In this document: positions 42,761 through 51,372 of the stretch, in pieces
Position numbering within the stretch: the first letter of the stretch is position 1
How the letters are laid out: each line of letters starts with the position of its first letter
Source of the DNA: Lysinibacillus antri
GTDB lineage: Bacteria; Bacillota; Bacilli; Bacillales_A; Planococcaceae
Length of the DNA stretch: 64,000 nucleotides
Direction: 5' to 3'
Assembly: GCF_003977595.1 (NCBI RefSeq)
Contig: NZ_RYYR01000009.1
Location: 1-64,000, forward strand
Translations under genes and position numbers: made by a program
The notes under the pieces: model-generated
What the model saw: only the letters and a program-made list of their open reading frames with translations
The model's database searches: none
What the model was told of the DNA's origin: nothing

Positions 42761-43850
42761 TGATTCACTTACCTCTACTCAATTGGCTATTATAATAATG
42801 GGTACAATTCTAGGTGTTTCAATGTTAGCAATACCAAGAGCTATAATAGATAAAGTTGGGAATGCAGCACCACTTGCAAGTCTAGTAGGTATTGGTCTAT
42901 CATCTATCGGTTTACTAGGACTAATCTATCTAGGAAAGAGATTCCCGCAACATACTTTTATTGGTTATAACAAGATTATTTTAGGTAAAACAATTGGAAG
43001 TTTATTTATGATTGTTTATCTAATGCTGTCTGTTATTTTAATTGGATTAGACACTAGGCAGTTTGCAGAAGTACTTGTGGGAGGATTACTTCCAAATACA
43101 CCGATTCACTTTTCAATATTTTTTATGCTACTTCTGTGTGCAGTCATCAATTATAGTAATGTATCGACTTTTGCCTATATTCACTTTTTCTATCTTCCAT
43201 TAATCATTTTACCTTTGTTGGTAGTGATTTTGCCTACTTTTAAGGATATCGAGTATTATCATTTATTACCGATTAATGGACATAACTTATCGCTAAACGG
43301 TTTTATGTCTGGGGTAGTTACTATGATGGGAGGTATATCAAATTATTTTGTTATTTCAATGGTAATCCCTTACTTGAAAAATCCAAAAAAGAACGCAAAG
43401 GGTGGGATTTGGGGATTTTTCATCGGAACATTTTTAGTTTTATTACTCAATACGGTAGCGCTTGGAGCATTCGGTGATCAAAAAATTTTAGAAATGATGT
43501 GGCCAACACTAGTACTAGCAAGAATGGTTGAAGTTCCGGGGGAGATTGTAGCGCGGATAGATGCAATTTTTATTATCTCATGGATCTTTGCAGTTTTTAC
43601 AACACTTCTTTCCTATTATTTTATCGTTGTTCGCGGTGTAGCAGAAATGATAAATTCAAAAAATTATCGGTTCATTTCTGTCGGTACGTTTCTAATAGCA
43701 TTTCTGATTGCCCTCATTCCAAGCGACATTTACGATGTTTATAACTATCTGCTATTCCTATGGGTAGGTGGTGTAATTTTTTATATTTTATATGTCATAT
43801 TGTTAGTTGTGTTAGCGAAGGTCCTGCGAAAGAAGGGAAGTGCAGTATGA
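42729..43850 (+). CDS. GerB-family spore germination protein, B subunit
   Basis: Amino-acid-permease-like subunit of the germinant receptor, thought to bind the germinant. The 373-aa protein has ten membrane segments and the family start LTSTQLAIIIMGTILGVSML. The chosen ATG overlaps gerA by 32 bases; ATG 42735 is also possible and no clear Shine-Dalgarno site is present, so translation is probably coupled. Its stop overlaps the C-subunit start. Confidence 0.9.
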   Translation: MRMVITLKKHSDSLTSTQLAIIIMGTILGVSMLAIPRAIIDKVGNAAPLASLVGIGLSSIGLLGLIYLGKRFPQHTFIGYNKIILGKTIGSLFMIVYLMLSVILIGLDTRQFAEVLVGGLLPNTPIHFSIFFMLLLCAVINYSNVSTFAYIHFFYLPLIILPLLVVILPTFKDIEYYHLLPINGHNLSLNGFMSGVVTMMGGISNYFVISMVIPYLKNPKKNAKGGIWGFFIGTFLVLLLNTVALGAFGDQKILEMMWPTLVLARMVEVPGEIVARIDAIFIISWIFAVFTTLLSYYFIVVRGVAEMINSKNYRFISVGTFLIAFLIALIPSDIYDVYNYLLFLWVGGVIFYILYVILLVVLAKVLRKKGSAV

Positions 43851-45058
43851 ATAAACGTGTAATTCTTATATCTCTTCTTTTTTCAACCTATTTTTTAACG
43901 GGATGTTGGGATCGCTATGAACTCGAAGAAAGAGCAAATATATTAGGCTTGGCTATTGATGTGATGGATGAAGAAGCAGAAAATTTTACGGTGCCTGAAA
44001 TCACTTATAAGGAAGAGAATATTCCAGATGAATATAAGGAACCTATTATTAAATTAACTGCTCAATTAGCGGTTCCAGGGAAGATTAAACTCGGTCCAGA
44101 AGGTGGTGGGGGTGGAGATGGGTCTGAAAAAACTGCATGGGTCGTACAAACTGTAGGCTCTTCATTGAAAGATGCGATGACGAACTTGCAACAACAGCTA
44201 GCTGAAAAATTGTACTTAGGCCATCTCCAAATTATTGTCTTAAATGAAAAAGTGGCGAAAAGAGGAACGGAGGATATTAATGATTTCCTTAAACGAGAAT
44301 ACGAAGTCAGAAGAACAGCTTGGATGGTTGTTAGTGAAGATAAAGCTGAAGAAGTGCTACAGGCAGCTCCTCCTATTGAAACTGTTCCAGCTTTGTATTT
44401 ATCGGACACACTGAAGAACTCAATGCGTTTTGGGAAACTACCTAGAGAACATTTGGGGAGATTCTGGTTAGATATAGAGGATATTGGAATTGGCGGTTCT
44501 ATTCCATATATAACAGTGATTGAGAATGACCGTATTATGGTGAGTGGATTAGCTTATTTTAAAGGGGATAAAATGGTAGGGCATATGACTCCCTTTGAGA
44601 TAGGGGTTTACTTAGCGATGCAGGGGAAAAATCCAGGTGGCTATGCGATAGCAGTAAACACGGATGATGGAGGAATCTATATCGGTGAGTCATCTGTAAG
44701 GAGATCCGATATAAAGATAAATGTAAAAGATGGACAACCCAGTGCACAACTAAATGTCGAAGTTGAAGTGACCATTGAAGAGGAAACGAAGGCAAATGAT
44801 CTGGATAATAAAAAGGTAAAGAAAATAGAAAAGGAAATGGAGAAAAGTGCTGTTGAGAAATTTGAAAAAACCATTAATAAGTGGAAAGAAAATGAATCAG
44901 ATGTTCTTGGTATAGGGGCAAGAACTCGTGCGGAATTTCCGCATTACTGGGATGAACAAGTGAAAACCGATGAAAATTGGAGCCAAATCTTTAAAGAGAT
45001 GAATATTGAAGTAAATGTAGAATGTCAAATTGAACGTGCTGGAATGGAATGGAAGTAA
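43847..45058 (+). CDS. GerC-family spore germination lipoprotein, C subunit
   Basis: Lipoprotein subunit of the germinant receptor. The 403-aa protein starts with a signal peptide and lipobox LTGC (Cys near 21, NKRVILISLLFSTYFLTGCW), followed by the family pattern DRYELEERANILGLAID. A Gly-rich loop (GGGGGDG near residue 80) is an unusual insertion. ATG 43847 after AGAAGGGAAG overlaps the B stop (ATGA). Ends the operon before a terminator. Confidence 0.92.
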   Translation: MNKRVILISLLFSTYFLTGCWDRYELEERANILGLAIDVMDEEAENFTVPEITYKEENIPDEYKEPIIKLTAQLAVPGKIKLGPEGGGGGDGSEKTAWVVQTVGSSLKDAMTNLQQQLAEKLYLGHLQIIVLNEKVAKRGTEDINDFLKREYEVRRTAWMVVSEDKAEEVLQAAPPIETVPALYLSDTLKNSMRFGKLPREHLGRFWLDIEDIGIGGSIPYITVIENDRIMVSGLAYFKGDKMVGHMTPFEIGVYLAMQGKNPGGYAIAVNTDDGGIYIGESSVRRSDIKINVKDGQPSAQLNVEVEVTIEEETKANDLDNKKVKKIEKEMEKSAVEKFEKTINKWKENESDVLGIGARTRAEFPHYWDEQVKTDENWSQIFKEMNIEVNVECQIERAGMEWK

Positions 45059-45065
45059 TAGTTTG

Positions 45066-45092
45066 AAGGCTTCAGATGAGTGAAGCCTTTTT
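45066..45092 (+). terminator. Terminator of the gerA-type operon
   Basis: AAGGCTTCA/TGAAGCCTT around GATGAG, then Ts. Confidence 0.88.
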
Positions 45093-45213
45093 CTTATGGT
45101 TCTAAGCGAGCCGCTTGCGCTTTTCTTTTTACAATCATTAATGGAAAATTAATACGGTATTAATAGTTGAGGCATATAATAGGAAATAATCCCCTTAAGA
45201 ACAAGGAGTCATT

Positions 45214-46071
45214 ATGAATTCTGTATCGTATCCAAGAGGCTATTCTCTTAATCTATTTTCCTACCTCAAATATTTGAATAAACGTCGTCATGAAGATTTT
45301 CTTTATTACAAAAGATATAATGAGCTGAAAAAAATTATAAAAAATGAAAAGCTCAACACGTTATTTCAACCTATTGTTAATCTCCAAACGAATGAAACGT
45401 TTGGTTTCGAGGCATTAAATCGCCCTTTGCAATCACAGCTATTTGCAAATCCTGATCAATTTTATGAATTTGTCGGACAAACGGATATGGTCTTTCAGTT
45501 TGAAAAGTTTTGTAGAAATCTATCCCTTAAACGGTTTATTGCTCGACTCACCCAACAAGAAATAGAAAGGGATTTTACGTTATTTCTAAATATCCATCCC
45601 CACGTTTTACTAGACAAAAACTATCACGGCGGTGAAACGTTACAACTATTGAAGGAAATTGGTATACAGCCCGATCAGGTAGTGTTTGAGTTAACGGAAC
45701 GAAGCGCTGTAACGGATTTTAAAGAATTTGAACGGGTTCTTTCGAATTATCGTTCTCAAGGTTACCGTATTGCAATTGATGATGTAGGATCTGGCTATAA
45801 CAGTTTGAAAACGTTAATTTACTTAAAACCTGAGTTTATTAAATTAGATCGTTCATTAATTCAATACATAGATAATAGTCAAGCAGGGCAACAATTAGTC
45901 TCGCTTATTTATAACTATGCAGTGCAATCCAATACAAAAATCATTGCGGAAGGTATTGAGAGAATAGAAGAAATACAATATCTTCAATCTGTAGGGATTC
46001 ATTTTGGACAAGGGTATGCACTTGGAAGACCAGATGAAAATATAAAACTGGGAAATGTTCCGCTCTTATAA
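45214..46071 (+). CDS. EAL-domain cyclic di-GMP phosphodiesterase
   Basis: 285 aa, single EAL domain after a ~45-residue helical N-terminus, no membrane segment. Catalytic motifs are intact: FQPIVNLQ, the EAL-equivalent GFEALNRP, FLNIHP, DDVGSGYNS, FIKLDRSLI and IIAEGIE, so it should hydrolyse c-di-GMP. The similar B. subtilis protein is YkuI. GGAG precedes the ATG. Followed by a CBS-GGDEF gene, so the two oppose each other or act together. Confidence 0.9.
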   Translation: MNSVSYPRGYSLNLFSYLKYLNKRRHEDFLYYKRYNELKKIIKNEKLNTLFQPIVNLQTNETFGFEALNRPLQSQLFANPDQFYEFVGQTDMVFQFEKFCRNLSLKRFIARLTQQEIERDFTLFLNIHPHVLLDKNYHGGETLQLLKEIGIQPDQVVFELTERSAVTDFKEFERVLSNYRSQGYRIAIDDVGSGYNSLKTLIYLKPEFIKLDRSLIQYIDNSQAGQQLVSLIYNYAVQSNTKIIAEGIERIEEIQYLQSVGIHFGQGYALGRPDENIKLGNVPLL

Positions 46072-46090
46072 TAAGTGTAAGGATGAGGAA

Positions 46091-47071
46091 ATGGTGAAAA
46101 AAGGTAAAGTGGTAACAAATATCGGGCGCATTGCAAAAACAGTCCCCTATATTGACCCGTTTGTAAAAAATAAGGAAATAGACAAATTATTTACCGAAAA
46201 CCCAGATATGCGATCAATTGTAGTCGCTCATCAAGAGAAGCCAGTTGCACATATTACAAGAACGCATTTTTATCAAAAGATAGGTACTCAATATGGCTAT
46301 AACTTATATATGGGAAGAGAAAGTAAACTGATTGCTAATACGAACCCATTGATCGTCGACTACTATCAATCCATTACAGAAGTTAGTAAAGTCGCAATGG
46401 AAAGAAAAGAAGAAGATCTATATGATGATGTCATCGTTACAAAGGATGGTAAATTTGCAGGGGTTGTCAGTATTCGTGCATTATTAATGAAGTTTGTAGA
46501 AATTCAAGTAGAGCAAGCGAGTTACTTAAATCCATTAAGTAATTTACCTGGCAATCATTTAATTGATAAAAAGTTAAATGAGACGTTACGACTTGAAAAA
46601 TACAGCATCATCTATTTTGACTTAGACCATTTCAAAGCATATAACGACCTTTATGGATTTAAAAAAGGTGATAAGGTGCTATTACATCTTACTGAGATTT
46701 TAAAAAGATCCATTCAACAAGGAGGATTCTTTTTAGGACATATCGGTGGAGATGACTTTATGGCCATTATTCCTCATTATGAAGTAGACGATCTATGTGC
46801 TAAGGTTATTAAAGACTTTGATGAAACGATACCGAAATTTTATAAGTCGGAACATCTAAATGATCCAAATTTCAAAATGAAAGGTCGATCAGGAGAGATG
46901 GAAAAATTCGCAATTATGTCCTTATCAATTGCTGTCCTAACAAATGAATTCATCCAATTTGAAACGATAGAAGACCTATCAAATAGCGTTGCCGCTGTAA
47001 AAAGAAACTGTAAAAAAATCAAAGGAAGCTGTTATTTAATTGATGAATGTGATTGCATTCAGAAAGTATAA
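46091..47071 (+). CDS. CBS-domain plus GGDEF-like protein
   Basis: 326 aa. An N-terminal pair of CBS repeats (~10-140, with VVAHQEKPVAHITRT and VTKDGKFAGVVSIRALL) is followed by a GGDEF domain (~150-300) with IYFDLDHFKAYND and GHIGGDDFMAII. The active-site signature reads GGDDF, so the usual Glu is Asp; diguanylate cyclase activity may be weak. ATG 46091 after AAGG is chosen; ATG 46055 overlaps the EAL gene. Two-gene operon. Confidence 0.85.
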   Translation: MVKKGKVVTNIGRIAKTVPYIDPFVKNKEIDKLFTENPDMRSIVVAHQEKPVAHITRTHFYQKIGTQYGYNLYMGRESKLIANTNPLIVDYYQSITEVSKVAMERKEEDLYDDVIVTKDGKFAGVVSIRALLMKFVEIQVEQASYLNPLSNLPGNHLIDKKLNETLRLEKYSIIYFDLDHFKAYNDLYGFKKGDKVLLHLTEILKRSIQQGGFFLGHIGGDDFMAIIPHYEVDDLCAKVIKDFDETIPKFYKSEHLNDPNFKMKGRSGEMEKFAIMSLSIAVLTNEFIQFETIEDLSNSVAAVKRNCKKIKGSCYLIDECDCIQKV

Positions 47072-47076
47072 AATAT

Positions 47077-47118
47077 AATCGGATGCGAAAACGTCAATTG
47101 TTTTCCATTCGATTTTTT
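47077..47118 (+). terminator. Terminator of the EAL-GGDEF operon
   Basis: AATCGgATGcGAAAAC pairs with GTTTTCCATTCGATT with mismatches; six Ts follow. Confidence 0.7.
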
Positions 47119-47152
47119 CGTTATATAATAAGAGAAAATATTGAAGGATGTG

Positions 47153-47239
47153 ATGGCAATGGCAAATAGCAATTTGTCACTTAATGCAAAATCTCATGCA
47201 AAGCCTATGAATAATATGGCGATACTTTGCGTGAGATAA
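47153..47239 (+). CDS. Possible 28-codon ORF in a structured leader
   Basis: ATG 47153 (or 47159) follows GAAGGATG by 5 bases and a likely promoter (TTGTTT-18-TATATA, 47098-47127). The peptide is short and polar, ending ILCVR. The last third of the frame forms one strand of a pseudoknot-like structure (47193-47255), so this may be a leader rather than a protein gene. No homology recognised. Confidence 0.3.
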   Translation: MAMANSNLSLNAKSHAKPMNNMAILCVR

Positions 47240-47255
47240 GGTTTTGTCTATCGCC
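47193..47255 (+). ncRNA. Candidate H-type pseudoknot RNA before a CD3324-family gene
   Basis: Stem 1: CTCATGCAAAG (47193-47203) with CTTTGCGTGAG (47225-47235). Stem 2: GGCGATA (47218-47224), in the stem-1 loop, with TATCGCC (47249-47255). No base separates the two stems, as in coaxially stacked pseudoknots. Segment ATGCAAAGCC recalls the c-di-GMP-I riboswitch core, but the other conserved parts were not found. Identity is open. Confidence 0.4.
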
Positions 47256-47314
47256 TAGTTATTCACAACGCTTTGCCCTTTCACTTTGAACAATAAAGTA
47301 AAGGAGAGTAACAA

Positions 47315-47578
47315 ATGCGTTACGTGAATGCACTGGATATTTTACCAAAAGAACTATTAGAAGAACTTCAACAATATGTTCAAGGAGATTTAATCTATAT
47401 TCCAAAACCTGAAAATAAACGCACAAAATGGGGTGTTTTATCAGGTGAAAGGAAGAGATTGCAAGAACGAAATGAACAGATCAAGAAGCTCTATAAAGAA
47501 GGCAAGTCGATACAGACGCTGGCAGAGCAACATCATCTATCTGTAGAGACAATCAAAAAAATAATCTATAGAAAATGA
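47315..47578 (+). CDS. CD3324-family HTH protein
   Basis: 87 aa. It matches the CD3324 pattern from memory: YVNALDILPKELLEELQQYVQGDLIYIPK followed by a resolvase-like helix-turn-helix (KSIQTLAEQHHLSVETIKKI, residues ~64-83). Probably DNA-binding; target unknown. AAGGAGAG precedes the ATG. A terminator follows at once. Confidence 0.85.
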   Translation: MRYVNALDILPKELLEELQQYVQGDLIYIPKPENKRTKWGVLSGERKRLQERNEQIKKLYKEGKSIQTLAEQHHLSVETIKKIIYRK

Positions 47579-47580
47579 TT

Positions 47581-47606
47581 AGCTGGTGCATATGCCAGCT
47601 TTTTTT
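47581..47606 (+). terminator. Terminator
   Basis: AGCTGG/CCAGCT stem around TGCATATG, then seven Ts. Confidence 0.85.
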
Positions 47607-47689
47607 ATGTACAGTTTATTTTTAAAAATTGTTGCCAATTGTAGTTTTCTTCACTTTTTTGTACGCTATAGCGAGAAGGAGTGTTTAAT

Positions 47690-48325
47690 ATGGAATTTAT
47701 AACGACCTCGCAATACCAATTAGTAAAAAAACAAGCTAAAAAAATCGTAAATGCCTTTACATCATCCAAAGATCAAAAAGTCATTGATGCAATACAAGCG
47801 CTTGTCCAAGAAGAAATCAACGACAAAATCCAATTTCATGACATAGAACAACAATTAACACTACAACCGATTTTTGATTTAAAAACAAAAGAACAAGCAG
47901 AACAATTTATTCAGCATATAAAACCTTATGTGATCCCGTTCCAGCAACCGACAGAAAATGAATTAAAAAAGCTTTTCCCAAAAGATAAAAAACTTAAATT
48001 GCCAAAGCTTGCCCAAATCGATTGGCAAGAAATTTCGTATTTAAGTTGGTTTGATTCAGGGACAAATCGAAAGTATCTTGTTTATCGAGAAGAGGGCGTA
48101 CTAAAGGGAGTGCGCGGTGTATTTAGCAATCTTGAAAAAGTGGGAATATGTACAGTTTGCAATCGGCATGCAAAGGTGGGGCTATTATTAGTCTCAAAAT
48201 CAGGTAATGTGATGGGGACGTATACAAAGCGCGGAAATTATATTTGCGAAGATAGTGATGCGTGTAATGAGGCGTTATCCGATTTAAATAAATTTTATAA
48301 CTTTGTCGAAAACCTAAAATCATGA
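47690..48325 (+). CDS. FusB/FusC-family elongation factor G-binding protein
   Basis: Binds EF-G and frees it from the ribosome, giving fusidic acid resistance. The 211-aa protein has an N-terminal helical domain and a C-terminal zinc-binding domain with Cys in VGICTVCNRH near 155 and in YICEDSDACNEA near 190, the four-Cys treble-clef of the family. Length equals FusB (213 aa). GAAGGAG is 8 bases before ATG 47690. With vmlR, a second ribosome-protection function in this region. Confidence 0.88.
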   Translation: MEFITTSQYQLVKKQAKKIVNAFTSSKDQKVIDAIQALVQEEINDKIQFHDIEQQLTLQPIFDLKTKEQAEQFIQHIKPYVIPFQQPTENELKKLFPKDKKLKLPKLAQIDWQEISYLSWFDSGTNRKYLVYREEGVLKGVRGVFSNLEKVGICTVCNRHAKVGLLLVSKSGNVMGTYTKRGNYICEDSDACNEALSDLNKFYNFVENLKS

Positions 48326-48338
48326 AATAACAGACCAT

Positions 48339-48399
48339 TATATACGACTTAAATTTTATTAAGTGTCGTCTACGCATAATTTTAAATAAGTCGTATATA
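48339..48399. repeat. 61-bp element with perfect 13-bp inverted ends
   Basis: TATATACGACTTA (48339-48351) and TAAGTCGTATATA (48387-48399) flank 35 bases. It lies between convergent genes, so it may act as a bidirectional terminator though no T run is present. An inner GTGTCGTC segment recalls the arm. Origin unknown. Confidence 0.45.
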
Positions 48400-48465
48400 A
48401 AAGTCGGCAATCTCTTTTCTGGACGACTATCAAATGAATTGTAGTTTGTCCCGTTTAATCAATAC

Positions 48466-49236
48466 TTAACGATTAAAATAATCAAACGTATTCTTTGCTA
48501 GCAATAAAATAGTTACAGCAATAAATAGTAATCGCACATAATTACTACCACGCTTAATGGCAAACTTAGAACCGCAAAGCGCTCCGAAAATTTGAGCGAC
48601 TCCCATAATTAGTCCATAGGCAAAGTTAATTTGTCCTAAAAATAAAAACATCACCAAGGCACCAATATTACTAGCGAAGTTTAAAAATTTTGCGTTTCCA
48701 GCTGCCTTTAAAAAATCAAATCCAATCATTAAAAAGGCGAAGATCAAAAAGGAACCTGTACCTGGACCAAGAAACCCATCGTAAAAGCCAATAGCAGAAA
48801 CCAAAAGTAAAAAACCGATATACTTTTTCGTCGTTAACTTTTTGAATGTTGAAATGCTACCCCAATCTTTTTTGAAAATTGTATAAATCGCTACTAGGGC
48901 TAGCATGATGAGCATGAGCGGTTTCAATAAATTCGGGTCTAATAAATGAACGATCCATGCCCCAACCATCGAAGCAACAAAGACAATCGGAAATAATTTC
49001 CCAATCGTTTTTAAATCCATCTTCCCCGAGCGATAGAAGGTAATCGTACTCGTTAAGGACCCCATTGTTCCGGCTAATTTATTCGTAGCCACCGCAGCAG
49101 AGGGACTTAATCCTGTAAACATCAACGCAGGTAGAGATATTAGACCGCCCCCACCAACAACGGAATCAATAAATGCAGCTAAAAATCCAAAAAGAAATAA
49201 AATTAAAATAAGAGACGGATCTAAATCAAAAATCAT
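48466..49236 (-). CDS. TSUP (TauE/SafE) family sulfite/anion permease
   Basis: 256-aa permease with about eight membrane segments and two repeated halves, each with the family loop: FIDSVVGGGGLISLPALM near 28 and FYDGFLGPGTGSFLIFAF near 160, together with NKLAGTMGSLTST. Substrate may be sulfite, sulfoacetate or other organic sulfur anions. ATG 49236 used; TTG 49239 is equally likely given GGAAGG. Convergent with fusB. Confidence 0.87.
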   Translation of the reverse strand: MIFDLDPSLILILFLFGFLAAFIDSVVGGGGLISLPALMFTGLSPSAAVATNKLAGTMGSLTSTITFYRSGKMDLKTIGKLFPIVFVASMVGAWIVHLLDPNLLKPLMLIMLALVAIYTIFKKDWGSISTFKKLTTKKYIGFLLLVSAIGFYDGFLGPGTGSFLIFAFLMIGFDFLKAAGNAKFLNFASNIGALVMFLFLGQINFAYGLIMGVAQIFGALCGSKFAIKRGSNYVRLLFIAVTILLLAKNTFDYFNR

Positions 49237-49479
49237 CAATTCAATCAACCTTCCATATGCTGTATACACCTTTGAAGTATCCAAACTAATATTAGACCTA
49301 ACAATTTAGGGAATCAAGCCGTCTATATAGATTTACTAGATTGGGTGAGGATGAGAGATGAGTGTTTAGTAAAAATTACTAAGCCTCCTTAAAAATTAAT
49401 AATGCGCACAATCCCACATTTCATCAAAAAAGAACCCTTCTAAATCGTGTTACTTAGAGAGATTCCTTTTTAACATTCG

Positions 49480-50997
49480 CTATAAGTTTTTTGCAATGTA
49501 CTCAATCACATCAGTTGGTGTAATGCCATAGTGAGAGCGCTCATTTCCTAATTTTTCAGCAGCTATCGCATGATAAAAACTCGCCGCTTGCATTGCTTCG
49601 AGAGGGGAGGCACCTTGAGCTAAAAATGAAACAATTAACCCTGTTAACACATCACCACTGCCACCTTTTCCTAACGCATCATTACCATGAGGGTTAATCC
49701 AAAGTTCGCCCTTAGGTGTGGCCAATATTGGACGGTGCCCTTTCAATAATAGATAGATTTCGTGCTGCGTTGCGAACTCTTTTGCAATTTGTAGCCTGTT
49801 TTTTTCGATTTCAGCAACAGTAGGCCCGGTTAATGTTGCCATTTCACCTGGGTGTGGCGTTAGAATGACATTTTCAGGCACCTTTTTATTAGCATCTATA
49901 AGCTGTTTGAAAAAATAAATTCCATCTGCATCGATGACGATGGGCTGTGTAGTTACTTTAGAAAAGAGTGATTCTAAAAGTTCCTCTCCATTGATTTCCC
50001 TACCAAGACCTGGTCCGAACGCAATCGATTTAAATTTAGAAAAGTCTAATGTGTGAGGAAGTGTTATTTTAATCTCGCCAGTTAAAGGGAACAACAAGCT
50101 TTCGGGACATTGAGCTGCTACAATGGGATAAATTGTTTCGGGAGTTGCTAATGAAACGAGTCCAACCCCTGAATGAAAGGCAGCTTTAGCTGAATAAATC
50201 GGGGCACCGACGTAAGGAGTACTTCCCCCAACAATAAGACAATGACCAAATGTCCCTTTATGACCGTGTGGATCTCTTTTTGGAAGTGCTTGATATGCAA
50301 CTTTTTCGTCTAAAAGTTGTGGTAAATCTAAATTTAATGACACGACGAGGTTCTCCGGTACAGAAATTTCCGCAGCTTTCCATTCCCCAATAAACTTTGG
50401 CCCGTCCCCAACAAAAAAACCAATTTTAGGCATTACAAAGGTAATCGTTTTGGATGCCTTTACAGCAATATTGTTTACTTCTCCGGTAGTTGCATTCACT
50501 CCTGATGGTATATCTACAGCATAGATTGGTTTTGGTGATTGATTAACCAATTCAATTATTTCTTTAATTGGACTACGAACTTCACCATTTATGCCAGTGC
50601 CGAGTAAGGCGTCAATTATAACATCTGCTAAAAGGATGTGGCTGTTAAGTAGTTCAATGTTTTCCTCTGTAAAAAAGTGAAGAGGGAGACCGCGTTTCTT
50701 ATATACATTAAAATGAATTTTTGCATCTCCGGTTAATTTAGATTGTTCAGTCGCAAGCCATAACTGCACAGGATAGCCTATATCCATTAGTTTTCTAGCG
50801 ATAACAAAACCATCCGCGCCATTATTTCCAGACCCTGCAAGAATGACAATGGTTGTTTTTAATTCTGGAAAATCACGGACAATTTCTTGCACAACTGCCC
50901 CTCCAGCGTTTTCCATCAGCACAACTCCAGGTAGCCCTATCGTTTCCATCGTGTACTGATCAAGGAGTTGCATTTCTTTTTGACCTGCAATATACAT
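49480..50997 (-). CDS. nnr: Bifunctional NAD(P)HX epimerase/dehydratase
   Basis: Metabolite-repair enzyme that restores damaged hydrated NAD(P)H. The 505-aa protein joins an N-terminal YjeF_N epimerase (residues ~1-210, with AGSGNNGADGFV and DALLGTG) and a C-terminal ADP-dependent dehydratase with a ribokinase-like fold (LIVGGSTPYVGAP, TPHPGEMATL, KGHRPI and the active-site GNDALGKGGSGDVLTG). Start ATG 50997 is 7 bases after GGAGG. The 375-base gap to oppA contains no gene. Confidence 0.95.
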   Translation of the reverse strand: MYIAGQKEMQLLDQYTMETIGLPGVVLMENAGGAVVQEIVRDFPELKTTIVILAGSGNNGADGFVIARKLMDIGYPVQLWLATEQSKLTGDAKIHFNVYKKRGLPLHFFTEENIELLNSHILLADVIIDALLGTGINGEVRSPIKEIIELVNQSPKPIYAVDIPSGVNATTGEVNNIAVKASKTITFVMPKIGFFVGDGPKFIGEWKAAEISVPENLVVSLNLDLPQLLDEKVAYQALPKRDPHGHKGTFGHCLIVGGSTPYVGAPIYSAKAAFHSGVGLVSLATPETIYPIVAAQCPESLLFPLTGEIKITLPHTLDFSKFKSIAFGPGLGREINGEELLESLFSKVTTQPIVIDADGIYFFKQLIDANKKVPENVILTPHPGEMATLTGPTVAEIEKNRLQIAKEFATQHEIYLLLKGHRPILATPKGELWINPHGNDALGKGGSGDVLTGLIVSFLAQGASPLEAMQAASFYHAIAAEKLGNERSHYGITPTDVIEYIAKNL

Positions 50998-51280
50998 GTA
51001 CATACCTCCAGTAAATTACATTTCTTCAAACTTTATATAAAATTTTTTATTATTCTAATTTTAACATATAAAATATAGTTGCTAATATTTCCATGGAGTT
51101 ATATAATTGATGCAATTTTCAGGCAATTATAGAAATGATTGATGTACGTACATCTTTGTGATGTGTAATATAGTTTGCTACTTTGATATATTAGCAATTT
51201 AAATCGTTAAGCAGATAAAATGCTTATATAAAAGTGATTATATTAGAATAGCGAATAATTTAAATTTTCCTAGAATAATA

Positions 51281-51345
51281 ACTTTTTAGTTTATTTGTAA
51301 AAGATTATTTGATATGATGGTCTTGTTCTCTATTATCTGAAAATA
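51281..51345 (+). promoter_or_regulatory. opp operon 1 promoter region with CodY-like box
   Basis: TATGAT (51313-51318) is a probable -10; the -35 is poor. ACTTTTTAGTTTATTT (51281-51296) recurs exactly at 57249-57264 before operon 2. TATTATCTGAAAATA (51331-51345) matches the CodY consensus AATTTTCWGAAAATT at 12 of 15 positions. Confidence 0.5.
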
Positions 51346-51372
51346 GAGAAAAGAAAAATAAGGGGGATTCAC

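Noticed and set aside
47160-47255. c-di-GMP-I (GEMM) riboswitch
   Set aside because: Some core-like words are present, but the GNRA hairpin and the final AGCCGG-type segment are missing; reported only as an unidentified pseudoknot candidate.
49428-49473. Terminator of nnr on the minus strand
   Set aside because: A T run is present but I could not find a convincing stem by hand.
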